Source: CAVVJA01 sp963801715 (GTDB lineage: Bacteria; Actinomycetota; Actinomycetes; Mycobacteriales; Jatrophihabitantaceae). From it: a DNA stretch of 64,000 nt. Of this stretch, positions 9,401-17,362 are shown in pieces. Below the pieces are notes generated by a model. It ran no database searches. It worked only from the letters and a program-made list of their open reading frames with translations, and was not told where the DNA came from. The position numbers were made by a program, and so were the translations under genes. The stretch lies in contig CAWDGB010000015.1 in the NCBI GenBank assembly GCA_963801715.1, positions 124,001-188,000 of the forward strand, given 5' to 3'. Position 1 is the first letter of the stretch; each line of letters starts with the position of its first letter.

Positions 9401-9853
9401 ACCGCCTACGACGAATCGAGCACGCCCCCGTTGCCGACAATGAGCGAGGCTGAACAACTCGTGGCCGATCTGTGGGCCACAGGCATTACCCGAGACGCCT
9501 ATCCGACCGCGCTCATCCGCTCACGCCTGGATTCCTTGGGCATCGTGCCGGCGAGGGCACTTCGCTCGATCGAGAACCGCACCCGGGTCACGGTCGGGGG
9601 CGTCGTGACCCATCGGCAACGCCCAGCGACCGCACGTGGAGTCACGTTCCTCAACCTGGAGGACGAGACCGGGATGGTGAACGTGATCTGTGACCCGGTC
9701 GTGTGGACGCGCCACCGCCGGGTGGCCCGCGAGTCCGGCGGGCTACTGATCCGCGGCATGCTGGAACGCGCCGAGGGGGTCACCAACATCGTGGCCGAAC
9801 GCATCGAGAAGCTGTCGCTCGGGGTACACACGAAATCCCGGAACTTCCGATGA
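6440..9853 (+). CDS. dnaE2: Error-prone DNA polymerase III alpha subunit DnaE2
   Basis: 1137 residues from ATG 6440; MGWQNPPMPWQELERRL matches the typical DnaE2 opening. The PHP domain starts at about residue 70 (YAELHAHSSFSFLDGASSPE). The polymerase catalytic aspartates lie in GAPDIDVDIESDRREEAI (about residues 465-482). The KSFASFGFAESHSISFAFLV block and a C-terminal OB-fold (VTVGGVVTHRQRPATARGV, about 1050 onward) complete the family layout, and the length is normal. DnaE2 copies damaged DNA and drives SOS mutagenesis, usually with ImuA'/ImuB; neither partner is in this window. The perfect SOS box upstream supports LexA control. Its stop overlaps the next start (ATGA, 9850-9853). Confidence 0.96.
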   Translation: MGWQNPPMPWQELERRLSGRAEPDDRDELVGDGGDSPAWSRKRTAYIPAGDARPIDGGAPPVRYAELHAHSSFSFLDGASSPEEMVEEAVRLGLSALTLTDHDGFYGIVRFSEAADTLGLPTVIGAELCLDVPMPTTQSERMVAARVGKPDPTGHHLLVLARDPTGYASLARAISTAQQRGGVKGRPVYDGDELAELANGHWLVLTGCRKGLVRAALASGLDSARRALANLIDRFGRDNVVVELTYALDPVADERYDALTLLAEEAGLPVVATTAAHYHGPPRRPLATAMAAVRARSNLDEMDGWLPAFADQHLRSGAEMAARFARWPGVVERAASLGDQLAFPLRLIAPQLPPFPVPPGHTEMTYLAELARAGAVERYGDRKPEERERAFAQIEHELAIIDELGFPGYFLVVSDIVQFCHSRGILCQGRGSAANSAVCYALQITAVDAVRYELLFERFLSPDRDGAPDIDVDIESDRREEAIQFVYGRYDRDHAAQVADVITYRPKSAIRDIAKALGYSPGQQDAWSKEIEQSYYWAPDLFTREDEAPTSVQSEVPQRVVDLAAELQNAPRHMGIHTGGMVICDRPVVEVCPVEWGRMPDRTVLQWDKDDCAAIGLVKFDLLGLGMLSALHYCFEFVEQWFGVHYGLHEVPPEDPLVYEMLQRADTIGVFQIESRAQMATLPRLRPEKFYDLVIEIALIRPGPIQGESVHPYIRRKHKLEKVTYPHPKLKKHLEKTLGVPLFQEQLMQLAIDAAGCSPSEADQVRRAMGSKRSHERMEALRHRLYAGMARNGIVGAAADDIYLKIKSFASFGFAESHSISFAFLVYASSWLKLYHPAAFCASLLNAQPMGFYSPQTLVHDAKRHGVVVLGPHVNLSPAAAGLEAVPDGYPVDPPYTGPGPPQPAVRLGLSSVRTISSELAEQIVAERSHGGAYTSMADLTRRVGLTVDQVEALATAGAFDCFGLSRRTALWAAGAVAADHPGQLNVTAYDESSTPPLPTMSEAEQLVADLWATGITRDAYPTALIRSRLDSLGIVPARALRSIENRTRVTVGGVVTHRQRPATARGVTFLNLEDETGMVNVICDPVVWTRHRRVARESGGLLIRGMLERAEGVTNIVAERIEKLSLGVHTKSRNFR

Positions 9854-10845
9854 ACCAACCGGGCGCCGGGTCGGTCACCACGCCGAGCGAGCTGCGTTGG
9901 CACCTGGCCGATCAGGAACGCGACGGTCAGATCGCGCTCTTCGGCCTCGACGGGCTCACGGGGCCAGACCGCAGCACCGGGCGGTTGTCGGGCCTCGAGT
10001 TCCTGCACGTCGCCGCCAAGCGGATCATCAACGAGGTCCCCAGCCGGTCGCCCGTGCCGTTCCGGTGGACCATCAACGTCTATCGCGGCTGCAGCCACGC
10101 CTGCACGTACTGCTTCGCGCGCCCGACGCACAGCTATCTCGGACTGAACATCGGGGAGGACTTCGACCGGAAGATAGTCGTCAAGATCAACGCGGTCGAG
10201 CGGGTGCGGGCCGAGCTGGCCGATCCCCGATGGCAGGGTGACTCCATCGCCATGGGCACGAACACTGATCCGTACCAGCGTGCCGAGGGGAAATACCGGC
10301 TGACACGCGGCGTCCTGCAGGCGCTCGCCGAGCGCAGCAATCCGGTCTCCATCTTGACCAAGTCACCGCTCGTCCTGCGCGACCTGGACGTGCTCACCGA
10401 CGCCGCCGCGCGGACGTCCGTCCAGGTCAACCTCTCGATCGGCACCCTGGACGAGCGGGTCTGGCGGTCAACCGAGCCCGGCACGCCCCATCCACGTCGC
10501 CGGCTCAGTGCCCTACGCACGTTGGCCGAAGCCGGAATTCGCACCGGCGTGCTCGTGGCGCCGGTACTGCCGGGATTGAGCGATCAGCCAGAACAGCTGC
10601 GCGAGCTGACGCAGGCAATCCTGGACACCGGCGGCCACGTCGTCGGGGTCTCGGCCCTGCACCTGCGGCCGGGGACGCGTGAGCATTTCCTCCAGTGGCT
10701 GTCCGGCTTCGACTCGGACCTGTACAGGGACTACCTGCGCCGCTATCGTGACGGCGCCTACGCGCCGCCGCACTACTCCCAGTGGCTACGGTCCGTTGTC
10801 ACCGAAGTAAGCCCTTCCGGTGACCCCGATGGCTGGCTACCGTGA
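9850..10845 (+). CDS. Rv2578c-family radical SAM protein
   Basis: 331 residues from ATG 9850, which overlaps the dnaE2 stop by four bases and so implies translational coupling. It has the radical SAM cluster-binding motif CSHACTYC (CX3CX2C, about residues 82-89) within INVYRGCSHACTYCFARPTH, and a following SAM-binding barrel (SIAMGTNTDPYQRAEGKYRL). It resembles the spore-photoproduct-lyase-like group named after M. tuberculosis Rv2578c, whose reaction is not established to my knowledge. Position behind an SOS-controlled polymerase makes a DNA- or nucleotide-related role plausible, but that is inference. The next gene follows with a 51-base gap from the stop. Confidence 0.85.
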   Translation: MNQPGAGSVTTPSELRWHLADQERDGQIALFGLDGLTGPDRSTGRLSGLEFLHVAAKRIINEVPSRSPVPFRWTINVYRGCSHACTYCFARPTHSYLGLNIGEDFDRKIVVKINAVERVRAELADPRWQGDSIAMGTNTDPYQRAEGKYRLTRGVLQALAERSNPVSILTKSPLVLRDLDVLTDAAARTSVQVNLSIGTLDERVWRSTEPGTPHPRRRLSALRTLAEAGIRTGVLVAPVLPGLSDQPEQLRELTQAILDTGGHVVGVSALHLRPGTREHFLQWLSGFDSDLYRDYLRRYRDGAYAPPHYSQWLRSVVTEVSPSGDPDGWLP

Positions 10846-10895
10846 GTCAGCGAAGACCGTGGGCGCGGTCATCGGCCACCGGATCGAGGTACAAC

Positions 10896-11324
10896 GTGAA
10901 GATCTCGGACATTCTCCGGCACAAGGGCTCCTCCGTCGTGACGATCGGCCCGGCTGACCCGGTGACAGACCTGCTCGCCCGGCTGGCCGAGCACAACATC
11001 GGCGCTCTCGTCGTCGTCGATCGCGACGCCGTCGTGGGCATCGTCTCCGAGCGGGACGTTGTCCGAAGGCTCAACACAGACGGCGCCGAGCTACTCTCCC
11101 GGAGCGTCAGCGAAGTGATGACGAGTTCGGTCGTCAGCTGTGCTCCGGGTGACTCGGTCGACAGCATCGGCGCCGCGATGACCGAGTTACGGGTTCGGCA
11201 CATGCCAGTGCTGACTGGTGGCCAGCTGGCCGGCATCGTCACCATCGGCGACGTCGTGGCCGGCCGAATCCGGCAGCTCGAGCAGGATCGGGTGCAGCTG
11301 GAGGGCTACATCACCCACGGCTGA
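10896..11324 (+). CDS. Two-CBS-domain protein
   Basis: 142 residues from GTG 10896, chosen because a GAGG lies upstream and MKISDILRHKG is the normal opening; a longer frame from 10842 is possible. Two CBS domains fill the protein: residues about 1-62 (SSVVTIGPADPVTDLLARLA ... GIVSERDVVRRL) and about 70-130 (VMTSSVVSCAPGDSVDSIGA ... GIVTIGDVVAGRI). CBS pairs bind adenosine nucleotides such as AMP, ATP or SAM and act as sensors. Stand-alone copies are frequent in actinobacteria with no fixed partner. It probably shares the SOS-controlled transcript of dnaE2. Confidence 0.85.
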   Translation: MKISDILRHKGSSVVTIGPADPVTDLLARLAEHNIGALVVVDRDAVVGIVSERDVVRRLNTDGAELLSRSVSEVMTSSVVSCAPGDSVDSIGAAMTELRVRHMPVLTGGQLAGIVTIGDVVAGRIRQLEQDRVQLEGYITHG

Positions 11325-11352
11325 CCGGCGTAGCCCGCCATTCGGCTTCCGG

Positions 11353-12141
11353 TTACGGATGATGGCCCTCGGGCGGCCGAACCTCAGGTACGTGTCGGCC
11401 TGTCTCCTGACTGGGGGTACCCACCGGGGCCATACCCGGGCTGTGGGTAACCGGGCTGTGGGTAGACCCGGGCTGACCGTAGCCCGGATCGTGGCCGTAG
11501 CCGGACTGCTGGCCGTAGCCGGGCTGCTGATCGTAGCCGGGCTGCTGGCCGTAATAGTCGTCCGGTTGGTGACCGTAGTGGCCGTAGCCCGACTGACCAT
11601 AGTGCGGGGGGACATGTCCAGGCGGCGGCATGCTCGCCACCCGAGCTCGCCGATCGTGATCTTGTTCGATGAGCTGGTTGAGCGTCTGCTGCATCTGATC
11701 GGAGCGCGGGATGTCGTGCAGAGTCTCCTGGCCCTGCTCACCGGCCGACTCGATGGTGAGCGTGCCCGCCCGCACGATGCGATCCCACAGACTCTGCCGG
11801 AACCCGACATCGCTGATGCGCTGCAGGCTGATGTCCCGGCCGGTGTGATGCAGGATGCCGCGCCGGATCAGCACCCGATGCGTGGTGAATACGTAGTGCG
11901 TGGTGCGCCAGCCAAGCCAGGGTTTGACTGTGAGCCAGCTGACAAGGATCACCGCGATAGCGAGGATCGCGATCAGCAGTCCTTGTTGGGTGCTGTTGGT
12001 CGGCAACAGCGGGATACCCACGCCGACGAGTGCGCAGATGAGAATGAACCACAACGTCGCCGGAACCAGCGTGATCCAGTGCGGATGTAGGTGCTCGACG
12101 ACCTGCTCATCGTCCGCGAGGAGTTTCTCCGGGTAGCTCAC
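11353..12141 (-). CDS. Membrane PH-domain protein with Tyr/Gly/Gln repeat tail
   Basis: 262 residues from ATG 12141. Two transmembrane helices at about residues 22-44 and 53-73 (LVPATLWFILICALVGVGIP; LLIAILAIAVILVSWLTV) are followed by a bacterial PH (YdbS/bPH2-like) domain, WRTTHYVFTTHRVLIRRGIL ... IESAGEQGQETLHDIPRSD, to about residue 160. The last 100 residues are disordered and repeat GYGQQ-like units encoded by an 18-bp tandem repeat. Similar proteins with PH plus low-complexity tails are common in actinobacteria, without a defined role. It lies just upstream of the start-region neighbour birA on the same strand (54-base gap from birA's stop). Confidence 0.85.
   Translation of the reverse strand: MSYPEKLLADDEQVVEHLHPHWITLVPATLWFILICALVGVGIPLLPTNSTQQGLLIAILAIAVILVSWLTVKPWLGWRTTHYVFTTHRVLIRRGILHHTGRDISLQRISDVGFRQSLWDRIVRAGTLTIESAGEQGQETLHDIPRSDQMQQTLNQLIEQDHDRRARVASMPPPGHVPPHYGQSGYGHYGHQPDDYYGQQPGYDQQPGYGQQSGYGHDPGYGQPGSTHSPVTHSPGMAPVGTPSQETGRHVPEVRPPEGHHP
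11479..11550. repeat. Four 18-bp tandem repeats inside the PH-domain gene
   Basis: Units start at 11479, 11497, 11515 and 11533, with consensus GTAGCCGGGCTGCTGGCC and few mismatches. On the minus strand they encode hexapeptides of the form GQQPGY / DQQPGY / GQQSGY / GHDPGY. The whole array is in frame, so copy-number change would lengthen the tail without breaking the gene. Confidence 0.85.
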
Positions 12142-12195
12142 GACTCACTACCTCCCTGGCCAGCTGCACACGCAGGGCGCGCCGTATCGATCACG

Positions 12196-13002
12196 CTAGT
12201 CTGTCGGCTCCCGAAGATGGCGAACATCGGCGGCGGCAATTGCTTCCAGGCCTCCGGCCTCGCGAAAAACGAGCAGGCGCCCCTGGTCGTCGATGTCGGT
12301 GGCCAGCCCTCGGAATGGCGAGCCAACGACGGGCGTGACGATGACCTGCCGGTTGAGGGTCGCGCACCGCGCCCGGTAGTCCCCCTGCAGGAAGCTCTCC
12401 GCGGCATCGCCGCCGACCGACAGCCAGTCCGAATAGCGCTCCCCGAAGTGCCCGAGGATTGCGCCGAGCAATCGGGACCGATCGACCGGTGTACCGCTGG
12501 CGAGTTGGAGAGACGTCGCCTCCCGGACCGGAAGCTCGGCCCGGGTCGTCGAGACGTTGACCCCGATCCCGACGACCACCACCTCCCCATAAGTCTGGGC
12601 GAGAATTCCGCCCGCCTTGGCCGACTCGTCGCCGACGAGCAGATCATTGGGCCATTTGAGCGCCGCGTCGACGATGGTGACCTCGCGCACCGCGTCGCAC
12701 AACGCGACGCCAGCGAGCAGCGGCAGCCACCCCCACTGACCAGGCGGAACCGCGGGCCGGAGCAGGACCGAGAAAGTCAGGCCGGCTCGAGCCGGAGAGG
12801 TCCAGGTGCGATTCTGCCGGCCCCGACCGGCCGACTGGTACTCGGCCGCGAGTACGGCTCCGGACGGCAGGGTGGGCGCCGCGCGCAGCAGGTCGTCGTT
12901 CGTTGAGGCGGTCGCTTCCACGATCATGAGCCGGCTCCACCGATCTCGCACGTCCGGCGCGACGACGTCAGGATCCAGTGCCGGACGGTGAGATTCAGCC
13001 AT
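12196..13002 (-). CDS. birA: Biotin--[biotin carboxyl-carrier protein] ligase
   Basis: 268 residues from ATG 13002. It contains the biotin/ATP-binding GRGRQNRTWTSPARAGL (about residues 59-75), KWPNDLLVGDESAKAGGILA (about 116-135) and the C-terminal SH3-like domain (LNRQVIVTPVVGSPFRGLAT). It lacks the N-terminal DNA-binding domain of E. coli BirA, as expected for a group I ligase. It activates biotin to biotinyl-AMP and attaches it to the BCCP lysine, here presumably the MKM lysine of AccA (gene at 36439). The gene is divergent from accD (13045), 42 bases apart, a classic actinobacterial arrangement. Confidence 0.93.
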   Translation of the reverse strand: MAESHRPALDPDVVAPDVRDRWSRLMIVEATASTNDDLLRAAPTLPSGAVLAAEYQSAGRGRQNRTWTSPARAGLTFSVLLRPAVPPGQWGWLPLLAGVALCDAVREVTIVDAALKWPNDLLVGDESAKAGGILAQTYGEVVVVGIGVNVSTTRAELPVREATSLQLASGTPVDRSRLLGAILGHFGERYSDWLSVGGDAAESFLQGDYRARCATLNRQVIVTPVVGSPFRGLATDIDDQGRLLVFREAGGLEAIAAADVRHLREPTD

Positions 13003-13044
13003 GACGGCACCGTATCGGGCCTGTCGCGGCTAGGCTCCGAAGCC

Positions 13045-14640
13045 ATGGCCGCGCCCGATCCAGAACTGTCCGGTGTCGATCCGCATTCCACCGCCGGCAA
13101 GGCTGCCGAATTGCAGCGACGCTACGACGAGGCGGTGCACGCCGGCTCGGCTCGCGCCGTGGAGAAGCAGCACGCAAAGGGAAAGAAGACAGCTCGGGAG
13201 CGGATCACCGATCTGCTGGACGACGGCAGCTTCATCGAACTCGACGAGTTCGCACGCCATCGGTCATCGACCTTCGGCATGCAGCGGAACCGCCCGTTCG
13301 GCGACGGTGTGGTGACCGGCTACGGCACGGTCGACGGTCGGCCGGTATGCGTGTTCAGCCAGGACGTGACGGTCTTCGGCGGCAGCCTGGGCGAGGTATA
13401 CGGCGAGAAGATCGTCAAGGTCCTCGACTTCGCGTTGCGGAACGGCTGTCCGGTCGTCGGGATCAACGAAGGGGGCGGCGCCCGCATCCAGGAGGGTGTC
13501 GTGAGCCTGGGACTGTACGGCGAGATCTTCTACCGGAACGTTCAGGCGTCCGGCGTCGTCCCGCAAATCTCGCTGATCATGGGTGCCGCGGCCGGTGGCC
13601 ATGTCTACTCGCCCGCGCTGACCGACTTCATCGTGATGGTCGACAAGACCTCGCAAATGTTCATCACCGGACCTGACGTCGTGAAGACCGTGACCGGCGA
13701 AGACGTGACACTCGAGGAGCTGGGTGGTGCCCGCACCCACAACACGACAAGCGGCAACGCGCATTACCTCGCGAGCGACGAGGACGATGCGATCAATTTC
13801 GTCAAGGCGCTGCTGTCCTATCTGCCGAGCAACAACCTGGACCCGGCGCCGATCTACGACACGGATGTGTCCGACGACGTCCATGAGGACGACGCGTTCC
13901 TGGACAGCTTCATTCCGGATTCCGCCAATCAGCCCTACGACATGCACCAGATCATCGAGCATTTGCTCGACGACGGAGAATTCCTGGAAATACAGGCACT
14001 CTTTGCGCCGAATATCATCGTCGGCTTCGGGCGGATCGAGGGCCATCCGGTCGGCGTCGTTGGCAACCAGCCGACCCAGTTCGCCGGCTGCCTCGACATC
14101 AACGCCTCGGAGAAGGCCGCGCGGTTCGTCCGGACGTGCGACGCGTTCAACGTCCCCGTCATCACCTTCGTCGATGTTCCCGGCTTCCTTCCGGGTACCG
14201 ACCAGGAATGGAACGGGATCATCCGGCGCGGCGCCAAGCTCATCTACGCCTATGCCGAGGCCAGCGTGCCCAAGATCACCATCGTCATCCGTAAGGCGTT
14301 CGGGGGCGCCTACGACGTCATGGGCTCCAAGCATCTCGGCGCGGACGTGAACATCGCCTGGCCCACTGCCCAGATCGCGGTGATGGGGGCGCAGGGTGCG
14401 GTAAACATCTTGTACCGCAGGGAGTTAGCCAAGACCGAGTCGCCGGAGCAGCGACGGCACGAGCTGGTCACTCAGTACGAGGACACCCTGGTCAACCCGT
14501 ACATGGCTGCCGAGCGTGGCTACGTGGACTCGGTCATCCCGCCCTCGCACACCCGGTCCTACGTGATCCGGTCGCTCCGTATGCTGCGCAACAAACGCGA
14601 GACGATGCCCCCCAAGAAACACGGGAACATCCCTCTCTGA
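13045..14640 (+). CDS. accD: Propionyl-CoA-type acyl-CoA carboxylase beta subunit
   Basis: 531 residues from ATG 13045. It has both carboxyltransferase halves: the N-terminal acyl-CoA-binding half (GGARIQEGVVSLGLYGEIFY, MGAAAGGHVYSPALTDFIVM) and the C-terminal biotin-binding half (FVDVPGFLPGTDQEWNGIIR, KAFGGAYDVMGSKHLGAD). The Asp in GGAYDVMG corresponds to the residue that favours propionyl-CoA in Streptomyces PccB, so propionyl-CoA carboxylation to methylmalonyl-CoA is the likely main activity. It needs the biotinylated AccA subunit, encoded at 36439. An epsilon subunit gene follows 16 bases downstream. Confidence 0.93.
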   Translation: MAAPDPELSGVDPHSTAGKAAELQRRYDEAVHAGSARAVEKQHAKGKKTARERITDLLDDGSFIELDEFARHRSSTFGMQRNRPFGDGVVTGYGTVDGRPVCVFSQDVTVFGGSLGEVYGEKIVKVLDFALRNGCPVVGINEGGGARIQEGVVSLGLYGEIFYRNVQASGVVPQISLIMGAAAGGHVYSPALTDFIVMVDKTSQMFITGPDVVKTVTGEDVTLEELGGARTHNTTSGNAHYLASDEDDAINFVKALLSYLPSNNLDPAPIYDTDVSDDVHEDDAFLDSFIPDSANQPYDMHQIIEHLLDDGEFLEIQALFAPNIIVGFGRIEGHPVGVVGNQPTQFAGCLDINASEKAARFVRTCDAFNVPVITFVDVPGFLPGTDQEWNGIIRRGAKLIYAYAEASVPKITIVIRKAFGGAYDVMGSKHLGADVNIAWPTAQIAVMGAQGAVNILYRRELAKTESPEQRRHELVTQYEDTLVNPYMAAERGYVDSVIPPSHTRSYVIRSLRMLRNKRETMPPKKHGNIPL

Positions 14641-14656
14641 TCAGGTGATCGTGCAC

Positions 14657-14881
14657 ATGACGAGCGACTCGTTGAATCTGCCGGTGAAGCTGCGCATAGT
14701 CCGTGGCACGCCGACGCTGGAGGAGCTGGCCGCATTGACGACGATCGTAGGCGCCGCCGGCGAACCGCCGCCGACCGACGCACCGCGGCCCGAGCCTCTG
14801 CGGGGCCGATGGAATGACCCGCGATACGGGCACCGCCGTTACTGGCCAGTCGGTCCGGATGGCTGGCGCACCGCCCGTTAA
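14657..14881 (+). CDS. accE: Acyl-CoA carboxylase epsilon subunit
   Basis: 74 residues from ATG 14657; AGGTGATC eight bases upstream is a usable ribosome-binding site, and GTG 14645/14651 are alternatives. The core LPVKLRIVRGTPTLEELAAL followed by TTIVGAA matches the short AccE/PccE family, which binds the beta subunit and raises carboxylase activity in actinobacteria. The C-terminal WNDPRYGHRRYWPVGPDGWR tail is typical too. It lies directly after the PccB-type accD, so the pair is a functional unit. Confidence 0.85.
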   Translation: MTSDSLNLPVKLRIVRGTPTLEELAALTTIVGAAGEPPPTDAPRPEPLRGRWNDPRYGHRRYWPVGPDGWRTAR

Positions 14882-14895
14882 GAGCACATCTTCCT

Positions 14896-14978
14896 CGTGA
14901 TCTTGGGCCCGCCCGGTAGCACCCTTCCCTCCGTGATCTTGGGCTTGATGCCAAATAGAGGCGATAAGTCCAAGATCA
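14896..14978. repeat. Inverted-repeat element, copy 2, plus an extra half-site
   Basis: TGATCTTGGGCTT (14934-14946) pairs with AAGTCCAAGATCA (14966-14978), with one G-T wobble and the same 19-base loop size as copy 1. Just before it, CGTGATCTTGGGC (14896-14908) is a further left half-site without a right partner. The element lies between the convergent accE and acyltransferase genes, so a bidirectional terminator function is possible here. Confidence 0.7.
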
Positions 14979-15045
14979 TTGCGCAAGGGAACGCAAAGGA
15001 TCATGAGGGCGAAAGGGGATGCGGGAAGGTCGAGGCGCATGGGAC

Positions 15046-17286
15046 CTAGTTCGGCGGGCGAGGAATCGCCAGCAACTGCGGGGTGACCGTCTGGAACATC
15101 AATGCAGCACCGAGCTTGTCGTAGTGCACACCATCCCAGCGATAGGCGGTGTTGGTGGCGATGGCCGGATCGGTGCAGAGCTGATCCGGCGGATTGACCA
15201 GGAAGACTCGCTGCGGGTTCTTCGCCGCGGCAGCGCGCAGCAGCACGTTCAGGTGCCGGGTGCGCTGATCATCGCCCCGTTCCGGCAGAGCGGTCTGTCC
15301 GCCAGCGTCTATCGGCCGGTAGCAGGGAACGCCGAGCAGGGCGACCTGAGCGCCCCCAGCGATGAGCAAGCTCACGGCCCGGTCGAGTTGCTGCCCGTAG
15401 TACCCGTCCCAGGCCGCGGATCCGAACGACATCGTTCCCGTGTCGCCAATGCTCAGGTCGAAGACATCCCAGGCTCCGACCTCTACGAGCGCGAGCTGCG
15501 GACGGCTGCGCGCCTCGGTGGCTCGCCATTGATCCGCCCAGGTACTGCAGGAAGCGGTGAGGTCTCGGCTCGGCCCGCGACGACTGGTGATCTTGCCGAG
15601 CAAGAAGCCACATCCTTCGACGGTGCCGTCGGTGAGTGTCAGTGATCCGTCAAGGCCAGCCGGTTTGTTGAGCAGCAAGGTCATCCCTTGCGAGTCGCCG
15701 AACACCGTGACGTGCACCGGACGGGCGAAGGGCGAGCCGGAGGCCCCCGCCGGCGCACCGGGCGTCGGAGATGCCGACGGACCTGGCGTAACGGCTAGCG
15801 ACGGACGCGCGCCGTTCGTGGGGATGCCGGACGCGGTATCGGCCACCGGGCGAGGCAACGCCACGACCTGACCGACAACCAAGACGAGCACGGCCACGGA
15901 GGCGATCAGGAGAGCTATCCGAGCGAAGCGGCGCCGGCGAAAACGATCCAGCACGCACCGGACGTAGACAACGAAACCCTGGGTTCGGATCGGACGCTCG
16001 ATGAACCGGTACGACAGGTCGGCGAGCGCGACCGTCAACCCAACGCGCAGCACCATGAGCGGCACGCCATCCGACGGATAGTCCAGCCGGGGCCGACTGA
16101 GCATGAAAACCGGCCAGTGCCATAGATAGATCGCGTACGACCGGACCCCGATCCAGCGCAGGAGTGGCGTGCCGAGCAGCCGCGCGGTCACTGTGCCGCG
16201 CCGGCCGGCCGCCAGGACAATCGCTGCCGATCCGATCGCCACCAGTAGGAATCCGCCTTGATAAAGCCCGTCGGAAAAGTAGTTGGCGTGAGTCAGGAAA
16301 TACCCGACGACAACGGAACCGAGCAGGGCCGCGGCATCCAGCGGCCAGGTCGGGCTGTTAACCGTCATCCGGAGTGGTGCCGGCGGACGGTCGCCCCGAA
16401 CCGGTCGTCGCAGGGCGGTCGCGAGGGCGAGCGCCGCACCCACGAGCAACGCGCTGGCGTGCGTGTCACTGCCGTAGTACGCGCGGCCTGGATCCGGGTA
16501 CGACTGGAACAGCCACGCCATCACCACCGCCGACATGACGATGCCGATAAGCGTGACCCGCAACGCCCGGCGCCGACCTCCCGTCCTGAGGCACAGAACG
16601 AGGACCAGCGGCCAAAGGAGGTAGAACTGCTCCTCGACCGCAAGCGACCACAGGTGCTGCAGCAGCGAGGGACGGCCCAACTGCTCGAAGTACGACCGGT
16701 GCCAGACGATCTGCGTCCAGTTCGTGCTGTAGGTCAGCGCGGCGGCGACATCACCCCGGAGCCTTCGCAATTCGTCCGGCGCGACTGCGGCCGTGACGAG
16801 GACGACCGTGGCGAGCATCGTGATCAGGGCCGGAAGCAGCCGCCGCGCGCGCCGCACGTAGAAGCGGCCGACGCTGACCCGACCGTTGGTCACCCACTCG
16901 ACAGCCAGCAGCGAAGTGATCAGGAATCCGGAGAGGACGAAGAACACATCGACGCCGAGGAAACCGCCGGGCAGCCAGCCGGCGTTGAGGTGGTAGACGA
17001 GCACAGCGGTAACCGCCAACGCTCGTAGACCGTCGAGACCTCCGGCGTACCGCAATGTTCGAACCCGCGTAGGCCCGAGATGTTGTGCTCCAGCGGCTGC
17101 GGCTCTGGTCGCCTCGTCCGGATGGTCATCACTACCCGGACGCCCGTGATAGGTCGCCGTGCTCCAGCCACCTGCCCCGCGACTGTGAAAAGCCTGGGGC
17201 GACCGAGCGGCCTGCGGCCCGGGAGACGGCGCGGCCACCGCCCACCCAGGGTCGGCGGGCCGGGCGTAGGCATGCGCCGCCGGCAT
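15046..17286 (-). CDS. Acyltransferase 3 / SGNH hydrolase fusion (OafA/YrhL type), membrane
   Basis: About 746 residues from ATG 17286; an open frame extends to 17466 but that part falls inside a MITE, so the shorter start is preferred. Residues about 80-440 are an acyltransferase-3 domain with some ten TM helices, opening with YAGGLDGLRALAVTAVLVYH and FFVLSGFLITSLL. The C-terminal extracytoplasmic part is an SGNH domain: block I VTVFGDSQGMTL and the closing DGVHYDKLG with the catalytic Asp/His. Proteins of this build O-acetylate cell-surface or secreted polysaccharides. The N-terminus is a long disordered stretch. The substrate is unknown; no glycan cluster surrounds it. Confidence 0.88.
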   Translation of the reverse strand: MPAAHAYARPADPGWAVAAPSPGPQAARSPQAFHSRGAGGWSTATYHGRPGSDDHPDEATRAAAAGAQHLGPTRVRTLRYAGGLDGLRALAVTAVLVYHLNAGWLPGGFLGVDVFFVLSGFLITSLLAVEWVTNGRVSVGRFYVRRARRLLPALITMLATVVLVTAAVAPDELRRLRGDVAAALTYSTNWTQIVWHRSYFEQLGRPSLLQHLWSLAVEEQFYLLWPLVLVLCLRTGGRRRALRVTLIGIVMSAVVMAWLFQSYPDPGRAYYGSDTHASALLVGAALALATALRRPVRGDRPPAPLRMTVNSPTWPLDAAALLGSVVVGYFLTHANYFSDGLYQGGFLLVAIGSAAIVLAAGRRGTVTARLLGTPLLRWIGVRSYAIYLWHWPVFMLSRPRLDYPSDGVPLMVLRVGLTVALADLSYRFIERPIRTQGFVVYVRCVLDRFRRRRFARIALLIASVAVLVLVVGQVVALPRPVADTASGIPTNGARPSLAVTPGPSASPTPGAPAGASGSPFARPVHVTVFGDSQGMTLLLNKPAGLDGSLTLTDGTVEGCGFLLGKITSRRGPSRDLTASCSTWADQWRATEARSRPQLALVEVGAWDVFDLSIGDTGTMSFGSAAWDGYYGQQLDRAVSLLIAGGAQVALLGVPCYRPIDAGGQTALPERGDDQRTRHLNVLLRAAAAKNPQRVFLVNPPDQLCTDPAIATNTAYRWDGVHYDKLGAALMFQTVTPQLLAIPRPPN

Positions 17287-17362
17287 CGAGACATTGTCGC
17301 GTCGGCCGAACGCGAGCACCGGGCGGCGCGCCGATCTTGCTCGCCGCGAGACGGCGCTGCGA

